Position numbers and translations under genes: made by a program. Shown here piece after piece: positions 1 to 7,133 of a stretch of 12,345 nucleotides of DNA (its first letter is position 1; each line of letters opens with the position of its first letter). The stretch spans positions 1-12,345 of the forward strand of contig DAOPYE010000075.1 in the NCBI GenBank assembly GCA_035352715.1. Direction: 5' to 3'. The notes beneath the pieces were generated by a model, which saw only the letters and a program-made list of their open reading frames with translations, was not told the DNA's origin and ran no database searches. Origin of the DNA: DAOPYE01 sp035352715. Lineage in GTDB: Bacteria > Acidobacteriota > Holophagae > Holophagales > Holophagaceae.

Positions 1-1038
1 TGGATGCTGAAGATGCAGGACGTCGATGGCGGCGTCTTCCATAAGCAGACCAGCGAAGGCTTTGTGGGCTTCATTGCGCCCCACAAGGACAAAACGGTGA
101 GTTACGTCATCGGCACGGGAGCGGAGCCCTTCAAGAACACCACCGCCTCGGCGGATTTCGCCGCCTCCATGGCCATCGCCGCCCGGGTCTATCCCGCCTA
201 CGATGCCGCCTTTGCGGCCCAGGCCCTGCAAGCGGCAGAGCGGGCCTGGAAGTGGGCTGTGGCGCATCCTGCTGTGCCTTTCATGAACCCCAAGGGCGTG
301 GCGACGGGCGGCTACGGCGATCACAGCTTCGCGGACGAACTGTTGTGGGCTTCGGCCGAACTGTGGCGCACCACGGGCAAGGCCGAGTACAACGACTACT
401 TCCTGGCCCACTGGGGGGCGCTGAAGTCGCGCCTGGCGGGCTCCTCGACGCCCCAGGGGCTCGAGATCACGCCCAATTGGGGCGAAGTGACGCCCATGGC
501 GCTCTGGACCTATGCCATGGCCGATCGCGGGGATGAGGCCGCGCGATCGGAGATCCGGCGAGCCACCGTGGATCTGGGCAGGCAGACCCTGGAGGACGTT
601 CGCGCCAACGGCTATCTCATGGCCTTGAAGAGCAAGGACTACCGCTGGGGCTCTAATTCTGCCGTCGCGACCTGCGGCATCCGGCTGCTGATGGCCGATC
701 ACTTCGCGCCGGATCCGGCCTTCCAGGAAGCCGTGAGGGACAACCTGCACTACCTGCTGGGCCGCAACGCCTTCTCGCTCTCCTTCGTCACGCAGGTCGG
801 TGAAAACCCCTATCGCCATCCCCATCACCGGCCCTCGGGAGAGACCAGCCAGCCATGGCCGGGTTTGCTGTCGGGAGGGCCGAACGCCCATCGCGAAGAC
901 GCCGCGCTGGCCAAGCTGCCGAAGGACACGCCTCCGGCCAAGTGCTTCGTGGATGTGCTGGATTCCTATGCCAGCAACGAAATCGCCATCAACTGGCAAT
1001 CGGCTTTCGTCTTTCTCGTGTCTTCGCAGCTTCCTTGA
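1..1038 (+). CDS. Glycoside hydrolase family 9 endoglucanase/cellulase, 5'-truncated by the window edge
   Basis: This is the C-terminal 345 codons of a GH9 cellulase, an inverting enzyme that hydrolyses beta-1,4-glucan chains or cello-oligosaccharides. The frame is open from base 1 (first codon TGG), so the true start lies upstream. Two GH9 signatures are visible: the substrate-binding histidine block YRHPHHRPSGE (His273, His275, His276 and Arg277 in window codons), preceded by YLLGRNAFSLSFVTQVG, and the C-terminal block DSYASNEIAINWQ, whose Glu327 is the family's catalytic acid. The aspartates that serve as catalytic base lie near the start of the GH9 domain and are outside the window, as would be any signal peptide or Ig-like domain. 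The protein ends soon after the catalytic block, so there is no C-terminal dockerin or carbohydrate-binding module. Family is secure. Substrate (cellulose, cellodextrin, mixed-linkage glucan) is inferred. It leads a transporter and phosphorylase gene set. Confidence 0.93.
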   Translation, partial: WMLKMQDVDGGVFHKQTSEGFVGFIAPHKDKTVSYVIGTGAEPFKNTTASADFAASMAIAARVYPAYDAAFAAQALQAAERAWKWAVAHPAVPFMNPKGVATGGYGDHSFADELLWASAELWRTTGKAEYNDYFLAHWGALKSRLAGSSTPQGLEITPNWGEVTPMALWTYAMADRGDEAARSEIRRATVDLGRQTLEDVRANGYLMALKSKDYRWGSNSAVATCGIRLLMADHFAPDPAFQEAVRDNLHYLLGRNAFSLSFVTQVGENPYRHPHHRPSGETSQPWPGLLSGGPNAHREDAALAKLPKDTPPAKCFVDVLDSYASNEIAINWQSAFVFLVSSQLP

Positions 1039-1106
1039 TCTATCGGGTCCGACTGGGCGAAGATGGCGTCCGGTCCAAAAATGTTTTCGCAACCAATCCT
1101 TGTTTT

Positions 1107-1125
1107 GCTGGAAAATCGCTCCAGC
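1107..1125. promoter_or_regulatory. Perfect inverted repeat (6-bp arms, 7-nt spacer) before the first symporter gene
   Basis: The arms GCTGGA (1107-1112) and TCCAGC (1120-1125) are perfect reverse complements around AAATCGC. They lie in the 111-bp gap after the GH9 gene, just upstream of the AGGAG ribosome site (1136-1140) of the symporter, and are followed by CCCCTTTT. This could be an operator, a weak terminator or attenuator after GH9, or an RNA stem that stabilises the downstream message. A stem this short can also occur by chance. No convincing -35/-10 pair was seen in the gap. Confidence 0.35.
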
Positions 1126-1149
1126 CCCTTTTGCCAGGAGACGCGCGTC

Positions 1150-2601
1150 ATGAGCATCGAGGAATACAAACTGAAGTTCCACGAAAAGCTGGGCTACGGC
1201 TTCGGCGATTTCGCTTCGGTGCTGTTCTGGCAGAGCATCACGGCCAATCTGATGTTTTTCTATACCGATGTCTTCAAGATCTCGTCCACGGCGAAGGCGG
1301 CGCTGATCGCCGGCACCATGCTGGGCTTCTCGCGCATCTTCGATGCGGTCATTGATCCCGGCATCGGCATGCTGGCCGATCGCACGGATACGCGCTGGGG
1401 CAAGTTCCGTCCCTACCTGATCTGGTTCGCCCTTCCGCTGGCGATCACGGCGATCGCCATGTTCACGACGCCGCACTTCAGCGACCAGGGCAAGGTGATC
1501 TACGCCTACGTCACCCTGTTCCTGTTCATGTTCTGCTACGCGGCGATCAACATCCCGTATTCCTCGCTGCTGGGCGTGCTGACACCGGATCCCATGCAGC
1601 GGACCAGCCTGTCTTCCTTCAAGTTCGCCTGCGCCTACTCCGCCGGGACCGTCGTCTCCATCACGGCGCTGCCTCTGGCGCAGTATTTCGGCAACGGCGT
1701 GGATACGACGGCTCCCGCGGGCTGGCAGCGCACGATCATCCTGTACGCCGGTTTGGCCCTGATCTTCTTCCTGGCGACCTTCCTGATGACAAAGGAACGG
1801 GTGAAGCCCCAGGAGAGCCAGAAGACGTCCATCGGTCGGGATCTGCTGGATCTCGTCACCAACGGTCCCTGGGTGCTGCTGGTGGTGGCGACGCTGGCGA
1901 TGATGCTGTTCGTCGCTACCCGCGTGTTGGTGACCAACTACTACTTCAAGTATTTCGTGGTGGGCGTGACGGGCATGGGCCACGACGTCATCCACTGGGG
2001 TTTCCTGGGCCACTCTTTCGCCTGGGGTTTCGCCAAGGTCACTTCGGTCTTCCAGGGCGTGAACCAGGCCTTCTCGCTGATTGGCACCCTGCTGGTTCCC
2101 TTCGTGGCGGTGAAGTTCGGCAAGAAGCGGACCTTCCTGGCGATGTTCACGATCTCGGCGATCTGCTGCGGCGCTTTCTACATCCTGAAGCCCCAACAGA
2201 TCGCCCTGATGCTGGGGCTTCAGGCGCTGTATTCCCTCATGAGCGGTCCGCTGTCGCCGCTGATCTGGGCGATGTATGCGGATGCGGCGGATTATGCGGA
2301 ATGGAAGAACGGCCGTCGCGCCACGGGGCTGGTGTTCTCGGCCTCGGCCACCTCGCAGAAGGCTGGTTGGGCCATCGGCACGCTGTTCACCGGCATGTTG
2401 CTTTCATCGGTGGGCTACATCTCCGACGCCGTTCCCACGCCTGCCGTCAGCCACATGATCCTGGTGTTGATGAGCCTCGTGCCCGCGGCGTTCGGCATTA
2501 TCTCCGCCATCTGCATCCTGTTCTACAAGCTGGACGAGAAGGTCATGAAGCAGATCGCGTCCGACTTGGTGGATCGCCGCAAAACGAGTGCGGAAGCCTG
2601 A
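1150..2601 (+). CDS. GPH-family (MelB-like) sugar:cation symporter, copy 1
   Basis: This predicted 483-residue inner-membrane transporter belongs to the glycoside-pentoside-hexuronide:cation symporter family of the MFS. The N-terminal half carries the family pattern: YTDVF, then SRIFDAVIDPGIG, then DRTDTRWGKFRPYL (residues 77-90). Asp65 and Asp69 have the same spacing as the cation-binding Asp55/Asp59 pair of MelB. The C-terminal half has YADAADYAEWKNGRRATG, also typical. About twelve hydrophobic segments span the protein. I chose ATG 1150 over the in-frame ATG at 1063 because AGGAG sits nine bases upstream and because MSIEEYKL lines up with the start of the second symporter here. Between the middle helices is a His/Trp-rich loop (GMGHDVIHWGFLGHSF) missing from copy 2. 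It lies between the cellulase and phosphorylase genes, so a cello-oligosaccharide or cellobiose substrate is likely, but this is inferred from context. Confidence 0.93.
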   Translation: MSIEEYKLKFHEKLGYGFGDFASVLFWQSITANLMFFYTDVFKISSTAKAALIAGTMLGFSRIFDAVIDPGIGMLADRTDTRWGKFRPYLIWFALPLAITAIAMFTTPHFSDQGKVIYAYVTLFLFMFCYAAINIPYSSLLGVLTPDPMQRTSLSSFKFACAYSAGTVVSITALPLAQYFGNGVDTTAPAGWQRTIILYAGLALIFFLATFLMTKERVKPQESQKTSIGRDLLDLVTNGPWVLLVVATLAMMLFVATRVLVTNYYFKYFVVGVTGMGHDVIHWGFLGHSFAWGFAKVTSVFQGVNQAFSLIGTLLVPFVAVKFGKKRTFLAMFTISAICCGAFYILKPQQIALMLGLQALYSLMSGPLSPLIWAMYADAADYAEWKNGRRATGLVFSASATSQKAGWAIGTLFTGMLLSSVGYISDAVPTPAVSHMILVLMSLVPAAFGIISAICILFYKLDEKVMKQIASDLVDRRKTSAEA

Positions 2602-2641
2602 CATCCCTGGGGTTTTGGAAAAGCGTTTGAAGGAGCGGTGC

Positions 2642-5029
2642 ATGAGATACGGATACTTTGACGACGCCAACAAGGAATACGTCATCGAGCGTCCCGATAC
2701 GCCAAGGTCCTGGAGCAACTACCTGGGGTCGACGGAATACGGCGCGATCATCACGAACAACGCGGGTGGATACAGCTTTCACCAGTCGGCCATGCAGGGA
2801 CGCCTGACGCGCCTGCGCTTCGATGATGTCCCCGCGGAACAGCCCGGGCGCTACGTCTACTTGCGTGACAAAGCGACGGGCGATTACTGGTCCAATGCCT
2901 GGCAGCCCGTGGGCAAGCCCCTGAAGGACTACAAGAGCGTCTGCCGACACGGGACGGCCTACACGATCATCACGTCGAACTACGCCGAGATTGAAACCGA
3001 GACCACGTACTTCGTGCCCTTGGGCAAGACGTTCGAATGCTGGCTGCTCAAGGTGAAGAACACGGGCAAGAAGAAACGATCGCTGAGCCTATTCTCCTTC
3101 GTCGAGTACCCGAATCACGCGAACGCCTTCCAGGATTTCTTCAACCTGCAGTTCTCCGGCCACATCATCAAGATGGACGTGGTGGACGGCATCATCAGCT
3201 ACGGGAATAGCGTTCACATCCGCCCCACGGCGGAAGTCACCGAGCAGGGCTCCTCCAGCTTCCTGGCCTTCCTGGGCGGCGACATCGTCGGCTTCGATAC
3301 GGATCGCGATGTCTTCCTGGGCCGCTACCGCGACTACTCGAACCCCGTGGTGGTGGAGCAGGGCCAGTGCACCAACTCGCTGGCCGTGAGCGATGACGGA
3401 TGCGGCACGCTGCAGATCGACGCGGATCTGGCGCCGGGCGAGACCCGCGAATTCGTGGTGATCATGGGCAAGGGCGATGCACGGACGGAAGGCAAGCGGG
3501 CGGTGAAGGCCTTCGGCGATATTGCCATGGTCAAGGCCGAGTTCGAGAAGCTGCGCGCCCACTGGCATCAGCGTGTGGAGTGCCTGTCCGTGAAGACGCC
3601 GGACCCGATGTTCGACAGCATGCTGAACATGTGGAACCCCTTCAACTGCCTGATGACCTTCGCGTGGTCGCGCATGGCGAGCCTCATCTACAGCGGTGAG
3701 CGCGATGGCCTGGGCTACCGCGACACGTTGCAGGACTTTCTGGGCGTCATGCACTTGATTCCCGATGAAGCCAGACAGCGCCTGGAGCTGATGATCACGG
3801 GCCAGGTGTCCACGGGCGGCGCGATGCCCATCGTTTCGGCGTTTGATCACAAGCCGGGCAAGGAGAAGGCTCCGACCGAGGCTGAATACCGCTCCGACGA
3901 CTGCCTGTGGCTGTTCAACGCCGTCACGACCTATGTGAAAGAGACCGGCGACGTCGATTTCTACGCAAAGGAACTGCCCTTCGCGGACAAGAGCAAGGCC
4001 ACGGTGCTGGGACATCTACGGCGCGCCATCGAGTTCAACCTCGCGCGCACAGGCCGGCACGGCCTGCCTTCGGGCCTCTTCGCGGATTGGAACGACTGCC
4101 TGCGCCTGGGCACCCAGGGCGAGTCGGTCTTCGTTTCCCTCCAGCTTCGCTTCGGCCTGAAAACCTACATCGAGATCGCGGAATCCCTGGGCAAGCGCGC
4201 CGAGATGAAATGGGCCAAGGAACAACTCTCGGCCTTGGATCAGAAAATCGATAAGCATGCGTGGGACGGCAAGTGGTACGTTCGCGCCTACAACCGCAAG
4301 GGCGAGAAGCTGGGCTCCAAGGAGAACAAGCAGGGCTCCATCTATCTCAACCCCCAGTCCTGGGGGGTGCTCAGCGGACACGCCGACGCCAAAAAGGCCG
4401 AATCCTCGATGAAGGCCGTCGAGCAGCAACTGGCCACCGAACACGGCATCATGCTGTGCGCACCTCCTTACGAGAACATCGCCTGCGACGAGATCCGCGC
4501 CATCGTGTTCAACAAGGGCGTGAAGGAAAACGCGGGCATCTTCTGCCACACCCAGGGCTGGGCCGTCATGGCCGAGACGCTGCTGGGGCACGGCGACAAG
4601 GCCTACGCCTACTACCGCAGCTTCCTGCCCGCGGCCTACAACGATCGCGCCGAGGTGCGCGGCACCGAGCCTTACGTCTACGCGCAGTTCACGCACAGCA
4701 CCTACAGCCCCCGCTTTGGCGCCTCCCGCGTGCCCTGGCTGACGGGCGCGGCGACCTGGGCCTACTACGCGGCTTCCCAGTACATCCTGGGCATCCAGCC
4801 CGAGGTGGAAGGCCTGCGCATCGATCCCTGCATCCCCGCGGCCTGGGAAGGTTTCACGGCCAGCCGACGCTTCCGCGGCAAGCAGGTTTCCATCCAGGTG
4901 GTGAACCCGCAGGGGGTTCAGAAGGGCGTGAAGCAGATCACGCTCAACGGCCAGGCGATTCCCGGTAACGTGATTCCGTTCTCCAAACTGAAGAAGACGA
5001 ACGAGGTTTGCGTGGAAATGGGACGCTGA
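2642..5029 (+). CDS. GH94 disaccharide phosphorylase, cellobiose phosphorylase type
   Basis: This 795-residue cytoplasmic enzyme is a GH94 (former GT36) phosphorylase, which splits a beta-linked disaccharide with inorganic phosphate to give a sugar 1-phosphate and a free sugar. The N-terminus MRYGYFDD...EYVIERPDTP and NYLGSTEYG is the standard start of cellobiose and chitobiose phosphorylases and fixes the start at ATG 2642, which has AAGGAG just upstream. The catalytic segment FADWNDCLRLG (from residue 480) holds Trp483 and Asp485; the latter fits the family general acid. Glu629 (in KENAGIFCHTQGW) and Gln682 (in YAQFTHSTYSPRFG) fit other active-site positions. Other conserved blocks are GERDGLGYRDTLQDF and QVSTGGAMP. 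Length is close to the usual 800 or so. Cellobiose is the favoured substrate because of the GH9 neighbour, but diacetylchitobiose, laminaribiose or longer cellodextrins cannot be excluded from sequence alone. Confidence 0.93.
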   Translation: MRYGYFDDANKEYVIERPDTPRSWSNYLGSTEYGAIITNNAGGYSFHQSAMQGRLTRLRFDDVPAEQPGRYVYLRDKATGDYWSNAWQPVGKPLKDYKSVCRHGTAYTIITSNYAEIETETTYFVPLGKTFECWLLKVKNTGKKKRSLSLFSFVEYPNHANAFQDFFNLQFSGHIIKMDVVDGIISYGNSVHIRPTAEVTEQGSSSFLAFLGGDIVGFDTDRDVFLGRYRDYSNPVVVEQGQCTNSLAVSDDGCGTLQIDADLAPGETREFVVIMGKGDARTEGKRAVKAFGDIAMVKAEFEKLRAHWHQRVECLSVKTPDPMFDSMLNMWNPFNCLMTFAWSRMASLIYSGERDGLGYRDTLQDFLGVMHLIPDEARQRLELMITGQVSTGGAMPIVSAFDHKPGKEKAPTEAEYRSDDCLWLFNAVTTYVKETGDVDFYAKELPFADKSKATVLGHLRRAIEFNLARTGRHGLPSGLFADWNDCLRLGTQGESVFVSLQLRFGLKTYIEIAESLGKRAEMKWAKEQLSALDQKIDKHAWDGKWYVRAYNRKGEKLGSKENKQGSIYLNPQSWGVLSGHADAKKAESSMKAVEQQLATEHGIMLCAPPYENIACDEIRAIVFNKGVKENAGIFCHTQGWAVMAETLLGHGDKAYAYYRSFLPAAYNDRAEVRGTEPYVYAQFTHSTYSPRFGASRVPWLTGAATWAYYAASQYILGIQPEVEGLRIDPCIPAAWEGFTASRRFRGKQVSIQVVNPQGVQKGVKQITLNGQAIPGNVIPFSKLKKTNEVCVEMGR

Positions 5030-5052
5030 GGCATGATTCGCACGGAGCTGTC

Positions 5053-5601
5053 ATGAACAATTCCGCTTTCGCCGTTCTCACGGCGGTGGGACCCGATCGG
5101 GTGGGTATCGTGGACGATGTTTCTGCTCTGGTCGCAACGAGCGGCGGCAACATTGAGGAAAGCAAGATGGCCGTTCTGGGGGGCGAATTCGCCGCGGTGG
5201 CCCTCGTCTCGCTGGAGTCGGACGCCCTGGCGGACCTGAAGGCCGCGCTGCCCGATCTGCAGGCGCGGCTGGGCCTGCACCTGGAACTCAAGCCCACGCG
5301 CGGTCCCGTCGCGGCGAAATCCGGCCGACCCTACCTTTTGGAGACGGTCTCCCTGGACACGCCCGGCATCGTGCATTCCGTGACCGCTGTGATCAAGGCG
5401 CATGACATCAATATCGAAGAACTGGAAACCAGCACCCAGCCCGCGCCGTGGACGGGGGCGCCCATGTTCCGCATGCGCGCCACGCTGATCCTGGGGCCGC
5501 AGGTCTCCGTGCCCCAGTTGAAGTCGGACCTCGCCCTGCTGGAGTCGGAGCGCGATCTCGACATCAGCCTGAAACCCGCGCTTCCGGGTTTGCCCGAATA
5601 G
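5053..5601 (+). CDS. Tandem ACT-domain protein, GcvR-like
   Basis: The product is 182 residues with two ACT domains and nothing else. ACT1 covers about residues 5-80, with the ligand-loop pattern TAVGPDRVGIVDDVSALVATSGGNI. ACT2 covers about 94-175, with SLDTPGIVHSVTAVIKAHDINIEEL. This is the layout of the glycine cleavage repressor family GcvR, whose E. coli member binds the activator GcvA rather than DNA and responds to glycine. There is no DNA-binding motif or enzyme domain. ATG 5053 is preceded by GGAG at 5044-5047, and the gene begins 23 bp after the phosphorylase stop, so co-transcription is likely. No gcvA-like gene is in the window. Its job in a sugar operon is unknown: it may sense an amino acid or other metabolite for a partner encoded elsewhere, or simply be a passenger. 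ACT architecture is secure; function is not. Confidence 0.88.
   Translation: MNNSAFAVLTAVGPDRVGIVDDVSALVATSGGNIEESKMAVLGGEFAAVALVSLESDALADLKAALPDLQARLGLHLELKPTRGPVAAKSGRPYLLETVSLDTPGIVHSVTAVIKAHDINIEELETSTQPAPWTGAPMFRMRATLILGPQVSVPQLKSDLALLESERDLDISLKPALPGLPE
5572..5591 (+). repeat. Perfect 7-bp inverted repeat at the 3' end of the ACT gene
   Basis: Arms AAACCCG (5572-5578) and CGGGTTT (5585-5591) surround the 6-nt spacer CGCTTC, eight bases before the TAG stop. In RNA this would form a modest hairpin. No T-run follows, so it does not look like a strong intrinsic terminator. It could be a processing or stability stem between the ACT gene and the second symporter, or chance in GC-rich coding DNA. 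Confidence 0.3.
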
Positions 5602-5674
5602 CCGAGTTCTTTCGCTTGAACCGTACCCCTTCGGACATCAACGCAGTCAACCGTCTCACCCTAAAGGAACCCTG

Positions 5675-7081
5675 ATGAGCAGCGAAAAAATACACTTCGG
5701 AGAAAAGGTGGCCTATGGCCTCGGCGACGCTGCGTCGTCGATGTTCTGGAAGCTTTTCACGATGTACCTGATGTTCTACTACACGGATGTCTTCGGCATC
5801 TCCGCCGTCGCCGTGGGCACCATGTTTCTCGTGGCCCGAATCTGGGACGCGGCCTTCGATCCCCTGGTGGGCATCGTCGCCGACCGCACCGAGACTCGCT
5901 GGGGCAAGTTCCGGCCCTTCCTGCTCTGGATGGCGCTGCCCTTCGGTCTCATCGGCGTCCTCACCTTCACCGCGCCGTCCTTCGGCCCGAAAGGGCTGCT
6001 GATCTACGCCTACATCACCTATTCCGCGATGATGATGGTGTATTCCCTCATCAACGTGCCGTACGGCTCGCTCATGGGCGTCATGTCGTCCGAGACGGAC
6101 GAGCGCCTGTCCCTGTCCACCTATCGCTTCTTCTTCGCCTTCACCGGCAGCTACGTGGCGCTGGGGCTGGTGAAGCCTCTCGCGAAGTACTTCGGGACCT
6201 TGCACCACGATGCCGTGCCTGATGTGAGCAAGTTCGGCTGGCAGATGTCGGCGGCGGTGATCGCCCTGCTGGCGGTGATCATGTTCCTGATGACCTTCGC
6301 CTGGACCCGCGAGCGCGTGAAGCCCATGGCCGAGAAGTCCTCGCTTTCGCACGACGTGAAGGATCTGCTGAAGAACGCGCCTTGGTTCATCCTGCTGGGC
6401 GCTGGCATCATGACGATCTTCTTCAATTCCATCCGCGACGGCGCGGCGATGTACTACTTCAAGTACCTCATGCAGGAAGAGGGCGTGTTCAAGATCCTGA
6501 AGTTCAGCTTCGCGCCCAGCGATTTCTATCTGGTCTGGGGCCAGCTGATGAACATCGTTGGCGTGCTGATCGCCAAGCCCATCGCCGGCAAGCTTGGCAA
6601 GAAGAACACGTACATGGGCGCCATGGCAGTCTCGGCGATCTTCAGCATCTTCTTCTACGGCATCGACAAGACCGGGATGGTGAAGGTCTTCGTGCTGCAG
6701 ACCATCATCAGCATCGGCGCGGGTGTGGTGCTGCCCCTGTTGTGGTCCATGTATGCCGACACCGCCGACTACTCCGAATGGAAGACGGGTCGCCGCGCCA
6801 CGGGCCTGGTGTTCAGCGCTTCCTCCATGTCCCAGAAGTTCGGCTGGGCGATCGGTGGATCCTTGGTGGGCTTCCTGCTGGGCTTCTATGGCTTCCAGGC
6901 GAACGTGGCCCAGTCGGAACGTGCCCTGTTCGGCATGCGCCTGATGTTGAGCGTCTTCCCGGCCATCGGCGCGGGGCTTTCCGCCTTGTTCATGGTCATC
7001 TATCCGCTGCGTGAATCCGTGGTCCACAAGATCACTGGCGAACTGGCCGAACGTCGCGGTGGCGAGCTGCCCGAGGCCTGA
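5675..7081 (+). CDS. GPH-family (MelB-like) sugar:cation symporter, copy 2
   Basis: This 468-residue membrane protein is a paralogue of the symporter encoded upstream of the phosphorylase. It has YYTDVF, ARIWDAAFDPLVG with Asp58 and Asp62 at the MelB cation-site spacing, DRTETRWGKFRPFL (residues 70-83), and the C-terminal signature YADTADYSEWKTGRRATG. Twelve hydrophobic segments are expected. ATG 5675 has AAAGGA at 5663-5668, six bases upstream. It follows the ACT gene by 73 bp and is the last plus-strand gene before the convergent stem-loop. Its mid-protein loop (KYLMQEEGVFKILKFSF) differs from the His-rich loop of copy 1, so the two may differ in substrate or in chain length accepted. Likely substrates are beta-glucosides or oligosaccharides from the same pathway; this rests on context. 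Confidence 0.92.
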   Translation: MSSEKIHFGEKVAYGLGDAASSMFWKLFTMYLMFYYTDVFGISAVAVGTMFLVARIWDAAFDPLVGIVADRTETRWGKFRPFLLWMALPFGLIGVLTFTAPSFGPKGLLIYAYITYSAMMMVYSLINVPYGSLMGVMSSETDERLSLSTYRFFFAFTGSYVALGLVKPLAKYFGTLHHDAVPDVSKFGWQMSAAVIALLAVIMFLMTFAWTRERVKPMAEKSSLSHDVKDLLKNAPWFILLGAGIMTIFFNSIRDGAAMYYFKYLMQEEGVFKILKFSFAPSDFYLVWGQLMNIVGVLIAKPIAGKLGKKNTYMGAMAVSAIFSIFFYGIDKTGMVKVFVLQTIISIGAGVVLPLLWSMYADTADYSEWKTGRRATGLVFSASSMSQKFGWAIGGSLVGFLLGFYGFQANVAQSERALFGMRLMLSVFPAIGAGLSALFMVIYPLRESVVHKITGELAERRGGELPEA

Positions 7082-7097
7082 TGCGGCTTGACAGATA

Positions 7098-7133
7098 AAC
7101 GCAAGACGCCCGGATCTCCGGGCGTCTTGCGTT
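7098..7133. terminator. Bidirectional stem-loop between convergent genes
   Basis: The left arm AACGCAAGACGCCCGG (7098-7113) and right arm CCGGGCGTCTTGCGTT (7118-7133) are perfect 16-bp reverse complements around the 4-nt loop ATCT. The stem begins 17 bases after the symporter stop, and its last base is the final base of the stop codon of the minus-strand regulator gene. Such a strong symmetric hairpin between convergent genes is best read as a shared terminator. A clear U-tract is missing on the plus strand; on the minus strand the stem is followed by TATCTGT, which is only weakly T-rich. Confidence 0.85.

Noticed and set aside
1063..1149. An upstream in-frame ATG that would lengthen the first symporter by 29 residues
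   Set aside because: It has no ribosome site, adds a non-family sequence that overlaps the inverted repeat, and the start at 1150 has AGGAG and matches the paralogue's N-terminus.
2588..2641. Longer GH94 start overlapping the symporter stop
   Set aside because: The family N-terminus MRYGYFDD begins exactly at 2642 with a good AAGGAG upstream.
3089..4696. Long minus-strand open frames opposite the GH94 gene
   Set aside because: Composition is that of antisense frames in GC-rich DNA, with no domain, and the coding strand is unambiguous.
5602..5674. TTGAAC at 5616-5621 as a -35 box for the second symporter
   Set aside because: No acceptable -10 hexamer lies about 17 bases downstream, so there is no supported promoter.
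5564..7027. 487-residue minus-strand open frame opposite the second symporter
   Set aside because: It is His/Gln/Glu/Arg-rich shadow sequence typical of the antisense of a GC-rich gene, and the plus strand is a clear transporter.
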